Positions 33,042 through 41,864 of a stretch of DNA of 57,913 nt are shown one piece after another. Both the position numbers and the translations under genes were made by a program. Location: NCBI GenBank assembly GCA_964407525.1, contig CAYOWC010000005.1, forward strand, positions 1 through 57,913. Reading direction: 5' to 3'. The notes beneath the pieces were generated by a model. The model searched no databases. It was given only the letters and a program-made list of their open reading frames with translations, and had not been told where the DNA came from. The stretch is from DUZB01 sp964407525 (lineage in GTDB: Bacteria; Desulfobacterota; DSM-4660; Desulfatiglandales; Desulfatiglandaceae). Numbering within the stretch: position 1 is the stretch's first letter; each line of letters starts with the position of its first letter.

Positions 33042-33133
33042 GTCATCCCGGACACCGATCCGGGGTCCAGAAAAATTTGGTACCGGAGTCTCTCAGGCTC
33101 GCTTACCTGGATTCCGGCCTTCGCCGGAATGAC
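33042..33133. repeat. REP/BIME-like pair of hairpins
   Basis: The 92-bp block starts with GTCAT and ends with ATGAC. It contains the perfect hairpin ATTCCGGC-CTTC-GCCGGAAT (33111-33130) and a related inverted copy of the left half. The wording (CCTGGATTCCGG...CCGGAATGAC) matches a dispersed repeat common in proteobacteria. An additional GC-rich stretch precedes it (33010-33040). Confidence 0.7.
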
Positions 33134-33205
33134 GACCGATACCCGTGGCTTGTCACGGGGTGGTTCATTGTATCCTGTCAATCCTCTAAAAATATTGAGG
33201 TTTTT

Positions 33206-33994
33206 ATGTTTGAAAAAGAATTTGAAATTGCCTGCATGGCAGCAAGGGATGCGGGATCTGTATTGAAAGAGCATTTCGGAAAGCCGCATCAGATCGTGAA
33301 AAAAGGAGAAATCGATCTGGTGACCGAGGCGGACCTCGCCGCTGAAAAGACCATATTGAAATTATTGCAGAGTCATTTCCCGGACGACAACATCCTCTCG
33401 GAGGAGGCCGGTGATCAGAATGTGGTTTCCGAAAGGACCTGGATTGTTGATCCTCTGGACGGGACAACCAATTTCGCTCACGGGTTTCCTTTTTTTGCCG
33501 TTTCCATAGGTCTCGATGTGGCAAAAGAGATCGTGCTGGGTGTTGTGTACAACCCGACTATGGAAGAACTTTTTACCGCACGTCTTGGAAAGGGTGCTTT
33601 TCTCAATGACGGGCCGATTCATGTTTCAAATGCCTCAAGCCTCGGAGAGTCTCTGGTGGTCACCGGTTTCCCATATGATATCCGGAAAAGGTCCAACCGA
33701 ATTTTTGAGCGGTTCCAGCGCATGGTGGTCAGTTGTCAAGGTGTTCGAAGGGCAGGGTCTGCGGCCATTGACCTCTGTTATGTGGCGGCCGGAAAATTTG
33801 ACGGGCTCTGGGAAGAGAATTTGAAACCCTGGGATACGGCTGCTGGTGCTATTATAGTGAAGGAGGCTGGCGGGACGCTGAGTAACTTCGAAGGGAAACC
33901 CTTCAACCCGTATGTGGAAAGCGTGGTGGCCGGTAATCCGTCAATCCATGGGGAGATCGTCAGAACATTACAAATTGCAAAATTGACATTATGA
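33206..33994 (+). CDS. suhB: Inositol-1-monophosphatase family protein
   Basis: The 262-aa enzyme carries both family motifs: WIVDPLDGTTNFAHGFP (metal site) and PWDTAAGAIIVKEAGG. The metal-binding glutamate lies in LSEEAGD. It should dephosphorylate inositol phosphates or related sugar phosphates with Mg2+; in E. coli SuhB also acts in rRNA transcription. ATG at 33206 is chosen because GAGG precedes it. The open frame extending upstream runs through a REP-like repeat and is not coding. Confidence 0.9.
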   Translation: MFEKEFEIACMAARDAGSVLKEHFGKPHQIVKKGEIDLVTEADLAAEKTILKLLQSHFPDDNILSEEAGDQNVVSERTWIVDPLDGTTNFAHGFPFFAVSIGLDVAKEIVLGVVYNPTMEELFTARLGKGAFLNDGPIHVSNASSLGESLVVTGFPYDIRKRSNRIFERFQRMVVSCQGVRRAGSAAIDLCYVAAGKFDGLWEENLKPWDTAAGAIIVKEAGGTLSNFEGKPFNPYVESVVAGNPSIHGEIVRTLQIAKLTL

Positions 33995-34095
33995 AAAGTC
34001 CCGAAGCGGCTGGATTCCAACGGGAATAAAAGAACAGAGAAGGCGCTTACGGCAAATGAAGGCAGGTGGGGGAGCTGTTCATGTTTTGGGGTGGG

Positions 34096-34320
34096 TTAAG
34101 AAAAACTGTAGAGTTTGAGTCCCTTCACATGTTCAAAATGGGAATCAACTGTAAAGACTTCGCAGGGCAGGGACATAGCCAGGGAAGCTATGGTCAAATC
34201 AGAGAGCGGGATTGTTATTCCTTTTCTTCGCAGAGACGGAGATATTTCGCCGGCTTTTTTCCAGATGTCCCGAGTCGTATCTACTGTTATGTGTCAATAT
34301 AAAGTTTGGTCTGAACCATG
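34096..34320 (-). pseudogene. VapC-like PIN-domain toxin remnant with internal deletion
   Basis: On the minus strand ATG at 34320 begins MVQTKLYIDT, the start of a PIN domain with its first acidic residue, and then meets a stop. A different frame continues directly with about 60 codons of a PIN C-terminal half: ISPSLRRKGITIPLSDLTIA, then CEVFTVDSHFEHVKGLKLYS, ending at 34096. The two other conserved aspartates are in SDLT and TVDS. The middle of the domain is missing, so no active ribonuclease can be made. No VapB antitoxin is visible. The start overlaps the end of the receiver gene by 27 bp. Confidence 0.65.
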
Positions 34321-34674
34321 ATTAAGCCGGTTGATTGCTTTCGATACCTGCTCCTCTCCAAACGGTTTCCGGATAAGGTCGTAGGGGGTCATCCTTTTTG
34401 CCCTATTCATCAATTCTTGCCTGGCATCTCCCGTGAGGAAAAAAATCGGGACATCCCGGGTTGATTTGATCGCTTCAGCGGCGGCAATGCCGTTTATTTT
34501 TCCGGGCATGTTGATTTCCATCAGGATGAGATCCGGCATCAGATTTTTATCCATATGCACCGCTTCCCTCCCTGAAGCGGCCACGCCAACCACCTGGTGT
34601 CCCTTGTCGGCTAACAGTTCCTCTAATGCCATGGATGAAACAATATTGTCCTCTGCTATCATGATCTTCCACAT
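34294..34674 (-). CDS. Stand-alone receiver-domain protein with Glu at the phosphorylation site
   Basis: The 126-aa protein is a single REC domain: acidic pocket IMIAEDN (residues 8-9), switch Thr81 (FFLTG) and Lys103 (LIRKPF). The phosphoacceptor position reads LILMEINMPG, so residue 53 is Glu (codon GAA) instead of Asp. Such a change can mimic phosphorylation, leaving the protein permanently active or independent of a kinase; this is inference. The start at 34674 is chosen because GGGAG lies upstream and the domain begins there. It is divergent from polA. Confidence 0.82.
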   Translation of the reverse strand: MWKIMIAEDNIVSSMALEELLADKGHQVVGVAASGREAVHMDKNLMPDLILMEINMPGKINGIAAAEAIKSTRDVPIFFLTGDARQELMNRAKRMTPYDLIRKPFGEEQVSKAINRLNHGSDQTLY

Positions 34675-34725
34675 TGTCAACAATCTCCCTTGAAGAAAAT
34701 GTTCTTTTGGGGAGATTATTAGGTG

Positions 34726-34760
34726 TGTTGACGACTTGTGGACGGTCTGAACCGTCAACA
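34726..34760. other. Nested inverted repeats between receiver gene and polA
   Basis: TGTTGACG (34726-34733) pairs with CGTCAACA (34753-34760). GACGGT (34741-34746) pairs with ACCGTC (34751-34756) using part of the same right arm, giving two competing hairpins. A T-rich stretch follows (34761-34770). It may be an operator or a terminator-like element in the divergent promoter region. Confidence 0.4.
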
Positions 34761-34806
34761 TTTTTAAGTTTTCCAATTATTTCTTTCGGTTTTTAGATTA
34801 TTGGAA

Positions 34807-34812
34807 TATAAT
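34807..34812 (+). promoter_or_regulatory. Perfect -10 box directly before polA
   Basis: TATAAT ends six bases before the polA ATG. The expected transcription start coincides with the start codon. No good -35 box is seen. Confidence 0.5.
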
Positions 34813-34818
34813 ACAAAG

Positions 34819-37500
34819 ATGAGCGAAAATAAAAAAACCGTATATCTGCTGGACGGAAGTTCCTATATCTACCGCGCCTACCATGCCATCAGGAATCTAG
34901 CTAACTCCAAAGGGTTCCCTACAAACGCCATTCTCGGGGTGACCAAAATGGTCATGAAGCTCATGGCGGACAAAAAGCCGGAGTATTTTGCTGCGGTTTT
35001 CGATTCCAAGGGGCCCACCTTCAGGCATGCCATCTACGAAGAATATAAGGCCAACCGGCCTCCCATGCCGGAAGAGATGATCGTGCAGCTTCCCTTGATT
35101 AAGGATGTCCTGCAGAAACTGGGAATCAAGATCATGGAACTGGGGGGTTATGAGGCCGACGACATTATCGGGACCATGGCGCGGGTAGGTGAAGAGAACG
35201 GCTTTCAGGTGGTCATGGTGACGGGGGATAAGGATTTCAGACAGTTGATTACACCTCATGTGACCATGTGGGACACTATGAAAGACAGGGTGACCGACTA
35301 CGAAGCCCTCAAGGACGAGTATGGTATTGAACCGGAGAAGTTTCTGGATTTGATGGGGCTTTCCGGGGACACTTCGGACAATATTCCGGGGGTTAAGGGA
35401 GTGGGGGAGAAAACCGCCCTTGGACTGGTTAAAGAATTCGGTTCCATGGAAAACCTGTTTGAGCACCTGGATGGCATTACGAAAAAAAAGCTTCGGGAAA
35501 ACCTGGAGGCCTGCCGCGATAAGGCGTTTCTCAGCAGGACTCTTGTGACCATAGACCGATTTGTTCCCGTTGAAGAGGATATGGAGGCGCTTCGAGTCGG
35601 GACTCCTTCAGGAGAAAAACTGGCCGGGATATTCCGGGAACTTGAGTTCAGGGGGCTGTGGGATCAGTTTGCATTGAGAAAAGAGGTGCGCAGCGATTAT
35701 AGTCTGATCCTTTCCATGGATGAGCTCAAAGCCGTGGCCGGGCGGATCAGGGATGCAGGATTTGTATCCGTGGATACGGAAACTACCAGCCCAAACCCCA
35801 TGAGGGCCGATCTGGTGGGGATCTCTTTATGCTGTGAAGAAGGCAAGGCTTTTTATCTCCCCCTTACCCATCTCTACCTTGGCGTACCCGACCAGATTCC
35901 CCTCGAAACGGCCCTGCCGGTCTTGAAAGGGTTTTTGGAAGATGGGAATATTGCCAAGGTGGGGCAGAACATTAAATATGACGGAGAAGTCCTGAGACGC
36001 CACGGGGTGGAGCTAAAGGGGATCGGGTTTGATACCATGATCGCTTCCTACGTGATTAATCCCGGGCTTAGGCAGCACAACCTGGATGCCCTTGCTCAAC
36101 ACTATTTGGGGCATAAGATGATCAGCTATCACGAGGTGGTGGGAAAAGGAAAAGGGCAGCTCAATTTCTCGCAGGTGGGTCTTGAGAAGGCATGCGAGTA
36201 TTCCTGCGAGGATGCAGACATGGCCTTGCGTCTGAAGGGGATTCTTGAGAGCCGTTTAAAAGAAGAAAAAAACGAGGACCTTTTTTATCTCCTTGAAATG
36301 AAGCTTGTCCCAGTCCTCATGGATATGGAAATGTCCGGAATCAGGATTGATGCCGACCTTTTCCGGGGAATGTCGGACCGGTTTGGAAAAGATATGAAGG
36401 CCATTGAAGCGGATATCTTTGCTGAAGCCGGCATGGAGTTCAATATCAATTCCTCCCAGCAGTTAGGATACGTGCTTTTTGAGAAATTGGGGCTTCCCGT
36501 CCAAAAGAAAACAGCTAAGACCGGGCGCTATTCCACGGATGTAAAAGTACTCCAGAAACTTTCGGCATCGGCTTTTAAACTGCCGGAACTGCTCCTTCGA
36601 TACAGGACCCTTTCCAAGCTCAGATCCACCTACCTGGATGCTCTGGTGAAAATTGTTGATCCGGTTACTAAGAGGATTCACACCTCTTTCAACCAGACCG
36701 TGGCGGCCACAGGCCGGTTGAGCAGTAGCAATCCGAACCTCCAGAATATTCCCATTCGGGGGGAGGAAGGAAGGGCCATCCGGAAAGGGTTTGTGGCTGA
36801 TGAGGGGAATGTTCTTGTTGCGGCCGATTACAGCCAGGTGGAACTCCGTGTATTCGCCCACTATTCCGGCGATGAAGCCTTCATAGAAGCGTTCAAGAAA
36901 GACCGGGACATCCATTTGCGCACGGCCTCCGAGATCGTGGCCGGAGATGGGGAGGAAGTGACTCCACGGATGAGAAGCATTGCAAAGGCGATCAATTTCG
37001 GCATTATTTATGGTATGGGAGCGAAAAAACTCAGTGATGAGCTGGGGATTGATTTGAAGGTGGCCAAAGAGTATATTGCGGTTTATTACGAGCGCTACCA
37101 GGGGGTTGCCAGGTATCGGGATAAAATGATTGAGATGGCCCGGGAAAAAGGATATGTGACGACCCTTTTGAACCGAAGACGGTATCTTCCCGATATTAAC
37201 CACGCAAATAAAAGGATTCGCTCCGAAGCGGAACGCATGGCTGTCAATACTCCTATCCAAGGAACGGCGGCCGACTTGATAAAGCAGGCTATGATCCACA
37301 TTCACGGACGGATGAACACGGAAAATTTCCGATCAAGAATGCTGCTCCAGGTCCACGATGAACTGGTATTTGAGGTCCGGAAGAATGAACTGGAGCGTTT
37401 GATTCCCATGGTCAGGGAAGAGATGGAAAGTGTTTACCCTCTGGATGTCCCTTTGAAGGTGGATATCAACCAGGGGAAGAATTGGGATGAGGCGCACTGA
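34819..37500 (+). CDS. polA: DNA polymerase I
   Basis: The 893-aa protein has all three domains. The 5'-3' exonuclease (about 1-290) begins TVYLLDGSSYIYRAYHAI. The 3'-5' proofreading domain has intact VDTET. The polymerase domain shows motif A DYSQVELRVFAHYSGD, motif B RSIAKAINFGIIYGM and motif C LLQVHDELVFEV. It fills gaps and removes RNA primers. The ATG at 34819 fits the family N-terminus. It has no ribosome binding site, and a TATAAT box lies six bases upstream, so the mRNA may be leaderless. Confidence 0.96.
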   Translation: MSENKKTVYLLDGSSYIYRAYHAIRNLANSKGFPTNAILGVTKMVMKLMADKKPEYFAAVFDSKGPTFRHAIYEEYKANRPPMPEEMIVQLPLIKDVLQKLGIKIMELGGYEADDIIGTMARVGEENGFQVVMVTGDKDFRQLITPHVTMWDTMKDRVTDYEALKDEYGIEPEKFLDLMGLSGDTSDNIPGVKGVGEKTALGLVKEFGSMENLFEHLDGITKKKLRENLEACRDKAFLSRTLVTIDRFVPVEEDMEALRVGTPSGEKLAGIFRELEFRGLWDQFALRKEVRSDYSLILSMDELKAVAGRIRDAGFVSVDTETTSPNPMRADLVGISLCCEEGKAFYLPLTHLYLGVPDQIPLETALPVLKGFLEDGNIAKVGQNIKYDGEVLRRHGVELKGIGFDTMIASYVINPGLRQHNLDALAQHYLGHKMISYHEVVGKGKGQLNFSQVGLEKACEYSCEDADMALRLKGILESRLKEEKNEDLFYLLEMKLVPVLMDMEMSGIRIDADLFRGMSDRFGKDMKAIEADIFAEAGMEFNINSSQQLGYVLFEKLGLPVQKKTAKTGRYSTDVKVLQKLSASAFKLPELLLRYRTLSKLRSTYLDALVKIVDPVTKRIHTSFNQTVAATGRLSSSNPNLQNIPIRGEEGRAIRKGFVADEGNVLVAADYSQVELRVFAHYSGDEAFIEAFKKDRDIHLRTASEIVAGDGEEVTPRMRSIAKAINFGIIYGMGAKKLSDELGIDLKVAKEYIAVYYERYQGVARYRDKMIEMAREKGYVTTLLNRRRYLPDINHANKRIRSEAERMAVNTPIQGTAADLIKQAMIHIHGRMNTENFRSRMLLQVHDELVFEVRKNELERLIPMVREEMESVYPLDVPLKVDINQGKNWDEAH

Positions 37501-37505
37501 AGGAC

Positions 37506-37530
37506 AGAAGTCAGAAGACAGAGGTCAGAG
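37506..37530. repeat. 7-bp tandem repeat downstream of polA
   Basis: Units AGAAGTC, AGAAGAC and AGAGGTC plus a partial fourth start 6 bp after the polA stop. Confidence 0.75.
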
Positions 37531-37593
37531 ATCTGGTAGACGGTGATGAGTGATGATATCCCAACCATTAACCTAATAATGAATGAAATATGG

Positions 37594-37811
37594 GGCATCC
37601 TTCATCCATAAGTTTACACTTTTCTTGGAAATGGGGTATGTTTTCTGGTTGAAAATCGGATGCTCAAACTGGAAATCCGAAACTGGAAATTGGATAACAC
37701 ATCCGAATTAATGTGTCTTTTTCTAATTTCCAATTTCCAGTTTCCAATTTCTCTGCGAAAACGCGAAATAACGAAAGTGTAAACTACTTTTTGGCTTAAA
37801 TGAAGGATGCC
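37594..37811. mobile_element. 218-bp palindromic element with 8-bp target duplication
   Basis: The ends GGCATCCTTCAT (37594-37605) and ATGAAGGATGCC (37800-37811) are perfect inverted repeats. Inside them AGTTTACACTTT (37611-37622) pairs with AAAGTGTAAACT (37774-37785), and GAAACTGGAAATTGG (37679-37693) pairs with 37730-37744. ACACAT/ATGTGT forms the tip. The inner arms are heptad arrays (37664-37693; 37725-37752). The identical octamer AAATATGG lies at 37586-37593 and 37812-37819. No coding frame is present. It is unrelated in sequence to the three TTAGC-type elements but has the same design. Confidence 0.82.
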
Positions 37812-37815
37812 AAAT

Positions 37816-38754
37816 ATGGCTATGGAATATGTATTCGGGCCGGTCCCTTCCAGGCGGTTGGGCCTGTCCCTCGGGGTGGATCTTATTCCGCCCAAGACGT
37901 GTACTTTTGATTGCTTGTACTGTGAGGTAGGAAGGACAACGGAACGTACCCTGAATCCTAAGGTGTATGCGCCCTTCCAGGAGATTGTCAGGGAAGTGGA
38001 AGACAGGCTCCGGACCTGCAGGCCGGATGTGATTACCCTTGCCGGTTCGGGTGAGCCTACCCTGTATGCCGATCTGGAAAAGGTGATAGACGGCATCAGG
38101 GAGATCACTGATATCGAAGTGGCCCTTCTTACGAACGGCTCACTTTTCTGGCAGGAGGAGATTTTGCAGCGCGTGCTGAACGCCCATATCATTCTGCCTA
38201 CCCTGTCCAGCGTGTTCGAAGATACTTTCAGGAAAATTCACAGACCCCCGGCGGAACTATCGGTGGAAACGGTGATCGATGGGCTCATAAAGCTCAGGGA
38301 TATGTACTATGGTCGAATTTATCTGGAAACCATTTTCCTTGCCGGCATCAATGATTCGGACGAAGAGATTGCCGCCCTGAAAATTGCCATTGACGCCATT
38401 AATCCGGATAAAATTCAACTCAATACAGTTGTTCGCCCTCCGGCGGATCTTCGCGCCAAATGTCTTGACATGAAAAGGCTGAAAGAGATAAAGAATCTGT
38501 TGGGCCCGAAAGCGGAAATTGTTGTAGGAGCGCCCGTGGGGAGAGAGAAGAAGAAACGGGATTCCGCCACGGAAGATTTTCTGGATATGGTCAGGAGGCG
38601 CCCCCTTACGTCTGTGGACATGGCCCGCCTCTCGAAAATGAGTGTGGAGGAGGCAGAGTCCGTGATCAAGGGTCTTCTGATAAAGGGAATGATTCAAAAA
38701 CGAGAACATTCGGGGGAAATATTCTACCTGGATGGTGAGGGAAATGTTGGGTAA
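37816..38754 (+). CDS. Radical SAM protein (COG0731-like)
   Basis: The 312-aa protein starts EYVFGPVPSRRLGLSLGVDL and has the radical SAM cluster CTFDCLYC (C29, C33, C36) and the GGEP-like AGSGEPTLY. A C-terminal helical part follows. It belongs to the wybutosine-synthesis-related radical SAM group found in many anaerobes; the substrate is unknown. ATG at 37816 is preferred: GAAGG, nine bases upstream, lies in the end of the palindromic element, and this ATG is within its target duplication. Alternatives are ATG 37807 and 37822. The end overlaps the activase gene. Confidence 0.85.
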   Translation: MAMEYVFGPVPSRRLGLSLGVDLIPPKTCTFDCLYCEVGRTTERTLNPKVYAPFQEIVREVEDRLRTCRPDVITLAGSGEPTLYADLEKVIDGIREITDIEVALLTNGSLFWQEEILQRVLNAHIILPTLSSVFEDTFRKIHRPPAELSVETVIDGLIKLRDMYYGRIYLETIFLAGINDSDEEIAALKIAIDAINPDKIQLNTVVRPPADLRAKCLDMKRLKEIKNLLGPKAEIVVGAPVGREKKKRDSATEDFLDMVRRRPLTSVDMARLSKMSVEEAESVIKGLLIKGMIQKREHSGEIFYLDGEGNVG

Positions 38755-41700
38755 AGAAAAAATCCTGTTCACGGGGTCCGGCAGATATCATGTGGGCATC
38801 GATGCCGGGTCCGTAAGCGTGAACTGTATTGTTGTAAATGAATCGAAAGAGATTGTTTATGAGGCTCCCTACGAGAGGCATTTCGGCAAAGTAGATGAAC
38901 GGGTGCTGGCCCTTATTGAGGATCTCTACCAGCGGTTCGGGGAAGAAAACGTCGGCACCCTTTCGTTTACGGGAAACCATGGAAAAAGCCTGAGCGAAAG
39001 GCTCCATGTCTTTTATGAGTTTGACACAATCAGCCAGGTCTTAGGGGCAACCTTCGTAACTCCGGGAGTCAGGACCATTATCAGCATGGGTGGACAGGAC
39101 ACCGCTCTCTTCCAGATTGCTTATGATTCATCTGGGGAGACATCGGGGCGGGATGCCTGGACCTTGGAGTATTTCAACACAAATGGCCCCTGTGCCTCAG
39201 GGACAGGTTCTTTTATTGATCAACAGGCAGAGAGATTGGCCACCTCCATATACGGGGGAAAGACCGATGTTTCCCAGGATAGGATTGACAACATCCTTTC
39301 CGACTTCATCCGCCTTGGAACGGAAAGTGAAAAGCCTGCCAACGTAGCCTGCAGGTGTACGGTGTTCACCAAATCGGACATGATTCATTTGCAGAACCGG
39401 GGGGAAACGCTGCAGGATATTATTTACGGCCTGCACGTGGGAAATGCCCGGAATTACATGAGCACCATTGTATCGAACCGGGAGGTCGAAGCACCCATCG
39501 TATTTGTGGGGGGACTCTCCCTCAACGAGCTTCAGGTCAAGGCCTTCAGGGAATATTTTCCGGAGATGATGATCCCGCCCTATAACCGGTCTGCCGGTGC
39601 TCTGGGTGTGGCACTTGAAGCCCTTGAAAATGCATGTAACGGAGGGCGGGCGACGGGGAAAAAATGTGAAATCGACCTGGAAGAGCTCAGGGGATTTGGA
39701 TCGGAAAGGAGTATAAAAGTCCCTACTGCGGAAAAGCTGCTTATCAGGGAAACTGTCTTTCCGGAGACAAATGAGATAGGAACCGGGTCTCTCAAGAAAA
39801 AAACAGGGGTCTATTTCGGGATTGACATCGGGTCAACTACTACGAAATATGCGGTTATCAATGAAAAAAGGGAGATTATCCACAAGAACTATGTGCCTAC
39901 CAAGGGCAAACCGATCGAAGTTGTACAGGAACTATTGGGTTCGTTACATCAGCAGATTGGGAAGAAAATAGAGATCCTTGGGGCAGCTGCCACCGGTTCC
40001 GGCAGGAATGTGGTGGGAGATTTTCTGAATGTGGACCTGGTTATCGACGAAATTACCGCCCACGCAAAAGGTGCTGTTGAGATAGACCCCCGTGTGGACA
40101 CCATCTTTGAGATTGGCGGCCAGGATTCAAAATATATATCCATCTCCAATACATACCCCCTTGATTTTGATATGAACAAGGTGTGCGCTGCCGGTACCGG
40201 GAGTTTTCTGCATGAACTGGCCAACAAATACGGCATTAATATTGTGGAAGAATTTCAGGAGATCGCCCTTTCTTCAGATGCCCCCGTTAAACTGGCAGAA
40301 CGATGTACCGTGTTCATGGAATCGGACTTGGTATCCTACCACCAGAAAGGGGCGAACAGAAACGATCTTATCGCAGGGCTCTGTTATGCCATTGTCTACA
40401 ACTATCTGAACCGTGTGGTGGAAAAACGAAAAATCGGACAGAGGGTGATGTTTCTTGGAGGCCCTTCCCTGAACAAGGGTGTGGTGGCTGCCTTTGAAAA
40501 TGTGCTGGGGCGTGGGCTTTCGGTTCCGAAGCACCGGGAAGTGTTGGGCGCCTATGGCGCCGCCATAAGCGTTCAGGAAAAAATGGGGTTTGAAAAAAAA
40601 GAAAGCACATTCAGGGGGTTCAAGAGTGCCGTCAAAGACCGGATGGAATTCACGGAAAAGACATGCCGTGCCGATCGCAATTGCCATAATCAATGTAAAC
40701 TGAAGATTTACGATTTTGATGGTCGCCGAAGTGTCTGGGGTGGGGAGTGTGGCCGATATGAATTGAGTAGGAGAAAAGGAGGGAAAAAAGAGGACCTTTT
40801 TGCTTTTCGGCATGAGGTATGGCAGAAACATATAGCAGGGGTTTACGAGGAGCTCCAAGGAGAACCGATCCTGAAGGTGGGCAACAGGCCGACCGTGGGA
40901 ATGCAACGGGCCCTTTACGGCATTCAGACAAGCGTTTTGTGGGCCCACTTCTTTGACAGGCTTGGGTTCAGACTCGTTCTCACCCCCGCCACCAACGCCC
41001 GTATATCCAGGGCCGGCATAGAAACCATGACATCGGAAACTTGTTATCCTGTCAAGGTTTCCCACGGTCATGTTGCAGAACTTGTTGGGAAAACGGCCCA
41101 TCTTTTTATCCCAACGATGATTACCATGAAAACCCCTCGGCCTGAGGAGACAGGCTTTTTTTGCCCCCTGGTGCAAAGTAACTCCTACATGGTCAGGATG
41201 GCCGTTGATCTCAGTTCGGAATCCGTTCTTAATCCGGTGGTCCACCTTAAATATAATCTGGATTCCCTCACCCTTGAGATTGCAGATCAGATAAAAGACA
41301 AATTGGGTGTCCGCAGGGCGGCCATACGCAATGCCCTTGAATATGCCCTTGAAAGGCAGGACCAGTTTGCGGAAGAACTGTTGCAGAAGGGAAGAGAGAT
41401 CCTTGAAAACCACAACACCCATGAACCACTGGTGGTTGTCACGGGAAGGCCTTACAACCTTTATGACGAGCGGTTGAACCTGCGCTTGGGACAGAATCTG
41501 TCCAAGATCGGAGTCTCAGCCCTTCCCATGGATTTTGTGGATCTGGCCCCGGTGGACCTTTCTGATTTCCCGTCCATGTACTGGGGACTTGGGGCACAGG
41601 TTCTGAGAACCGCAAAGTTTGTTTCGGAACGGTCGTGGTGTTTCGGGTTACACCTGACCAATTTTGGATGTGGCGCGGACTCTTTTCTCGAACATTTTTA

Positions 41701-41863
41701 TCGGCATATTATGGGAGAAAAACCTTATCTCATTCTGGAGCTGGATGAACACAGTGCCGTGGCTGGGGCCATGACCCGGCTTGAGGCCTACCAGAATGTT
41801 ATCGAGAACAGCCTTTGGAAATCCGTTGAGGGGCGCAATGGTGATCCGGGTATGGGGAAGTAG
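38744..41863 (+). CDS. Acyl-CoA dehydratase activase-like protein (two BcrA/BadG domains plus DUF2229)
   Basis: This protein of about 1039 aa has two ASKHA ATPase domains, GIDAGSVSVNCIVV (about 17) and GIDIGSTTTKYAVI (about 360). Each has cysteine motifs known from HgdC (GPCASGTGSF with CRCTVF; VCAAGTGSF with ERCTVF) that hold a bridging [4Fe-4S] cluster. A DUF2229 part follows, with CRADRNCHNQC and GGECGRY. Activases use ATP to push one electron at low potential into 2-hydroxyacyl-CoA dehydratases or benzoyl-CoA-type reductases. The client is probably the next gene product. The start could be ATG at 38732 instead of 38744. It overlaps the radical SAM gene. Confidence 0.88.
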   Translation: MLGKEKILFTGSGRYHVGIDAGSVSVNCIVVNESKEIVYEAPYERHFGKVDERVLALIEDLYQRFGEENVGTLSFTGNHGKSLSERLHVFYEFDTISQVLGATFVTPGVRTIISMGGQDTALFQIAYDSSGETSGRDAWTLEYFNTNGPCASGTGSFIDQQAERLATSIYGGKTDVSQDRIDNILSDFIRLGTESEKPANVACRCTVFTKSDMIHLQNRGETLQDIIYGLHVGNARNYMSTIVSNREVEAPIVFVGGLSLNELQVKAFREYFPEMMIPPYNRSAGALGVALEALENACNGGRATGKKCEIDLEELRGFGSERSIKVPTAEKLLIRETVFPETNEIGTGSLKKKTGVYFGIDIGSTTTKYAVINEKREIIHKNYVPTKGKPIEVVQELLGSLHQQIGKKIEILGAAATGSGRNVVGDFLNVDLVIDEITAHAKGAVEIDPRVDTIFEIGGQDSKYISISNTYPLDFDMNKVCAAGTGSFLHELANKYGINIVEEFQEIALSSDAPVKLAERCTVFMESDLVSYHQKGANRNDLIAGLCYAIVYNYLNRVVEKRKIGQRVMFLGGPSLNKGVVAAFENVLGRGLSVPKHREVLGAYGAAISVQEKMGFEKKESTFRGFKSAVKDRMEFTEKTCRADRNCHNQCKLKIYDFDGRRSVWGGECGRYELSRRKGGKKEDLFAFRHEVWQKHIAGVYEELQGEPILKVGNRPTVGMQRALYGIQTSVLWAHFFDRLGFRLVLTPATNARISRAGIETMTSETCYPVKVSHGHVAELVGKTAHLFIPTMITMKTPRPEETGFFCPLVQSNSYMVRMAVDLSSESVLNPVVHLKYNLDSLTLEIADQIKDKLGVRRAAIRNALEYALERQDQFAEELLQKGREILENHNTHEPLVVVTGRPYNLYDERLNLRLGQNLSKIGVSALPMDFVDLAPVDLSDFPSMYWGLGAQVLRTAKFVSERSWCFGLHLTNFGCGADSFLEHFYRHIMGEKPYLILELDEHSAVAGAMTRLEAYQNVIENSLWKSVEGRNGDPGMGK

Positions 41864-41864
41864 G

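Noticed and set aside
32987..33205. N-terminal extension of the inositol monophosphatase
   Set aside because: The extension is coded by a REP-like repeat and the family N-terminus begins at 33206.
34066..34321. Two short plus-strand open frames between suhB and the receiver gene
   Set aside because: They are antisense to the PIN-domain remnant and show no protein-like features.
40274..41422. 382-codon open frame antisense to the activase gene
   Set aside because: The plus-strand protein has clear motifs throughout this stretch; the antisense product has none.
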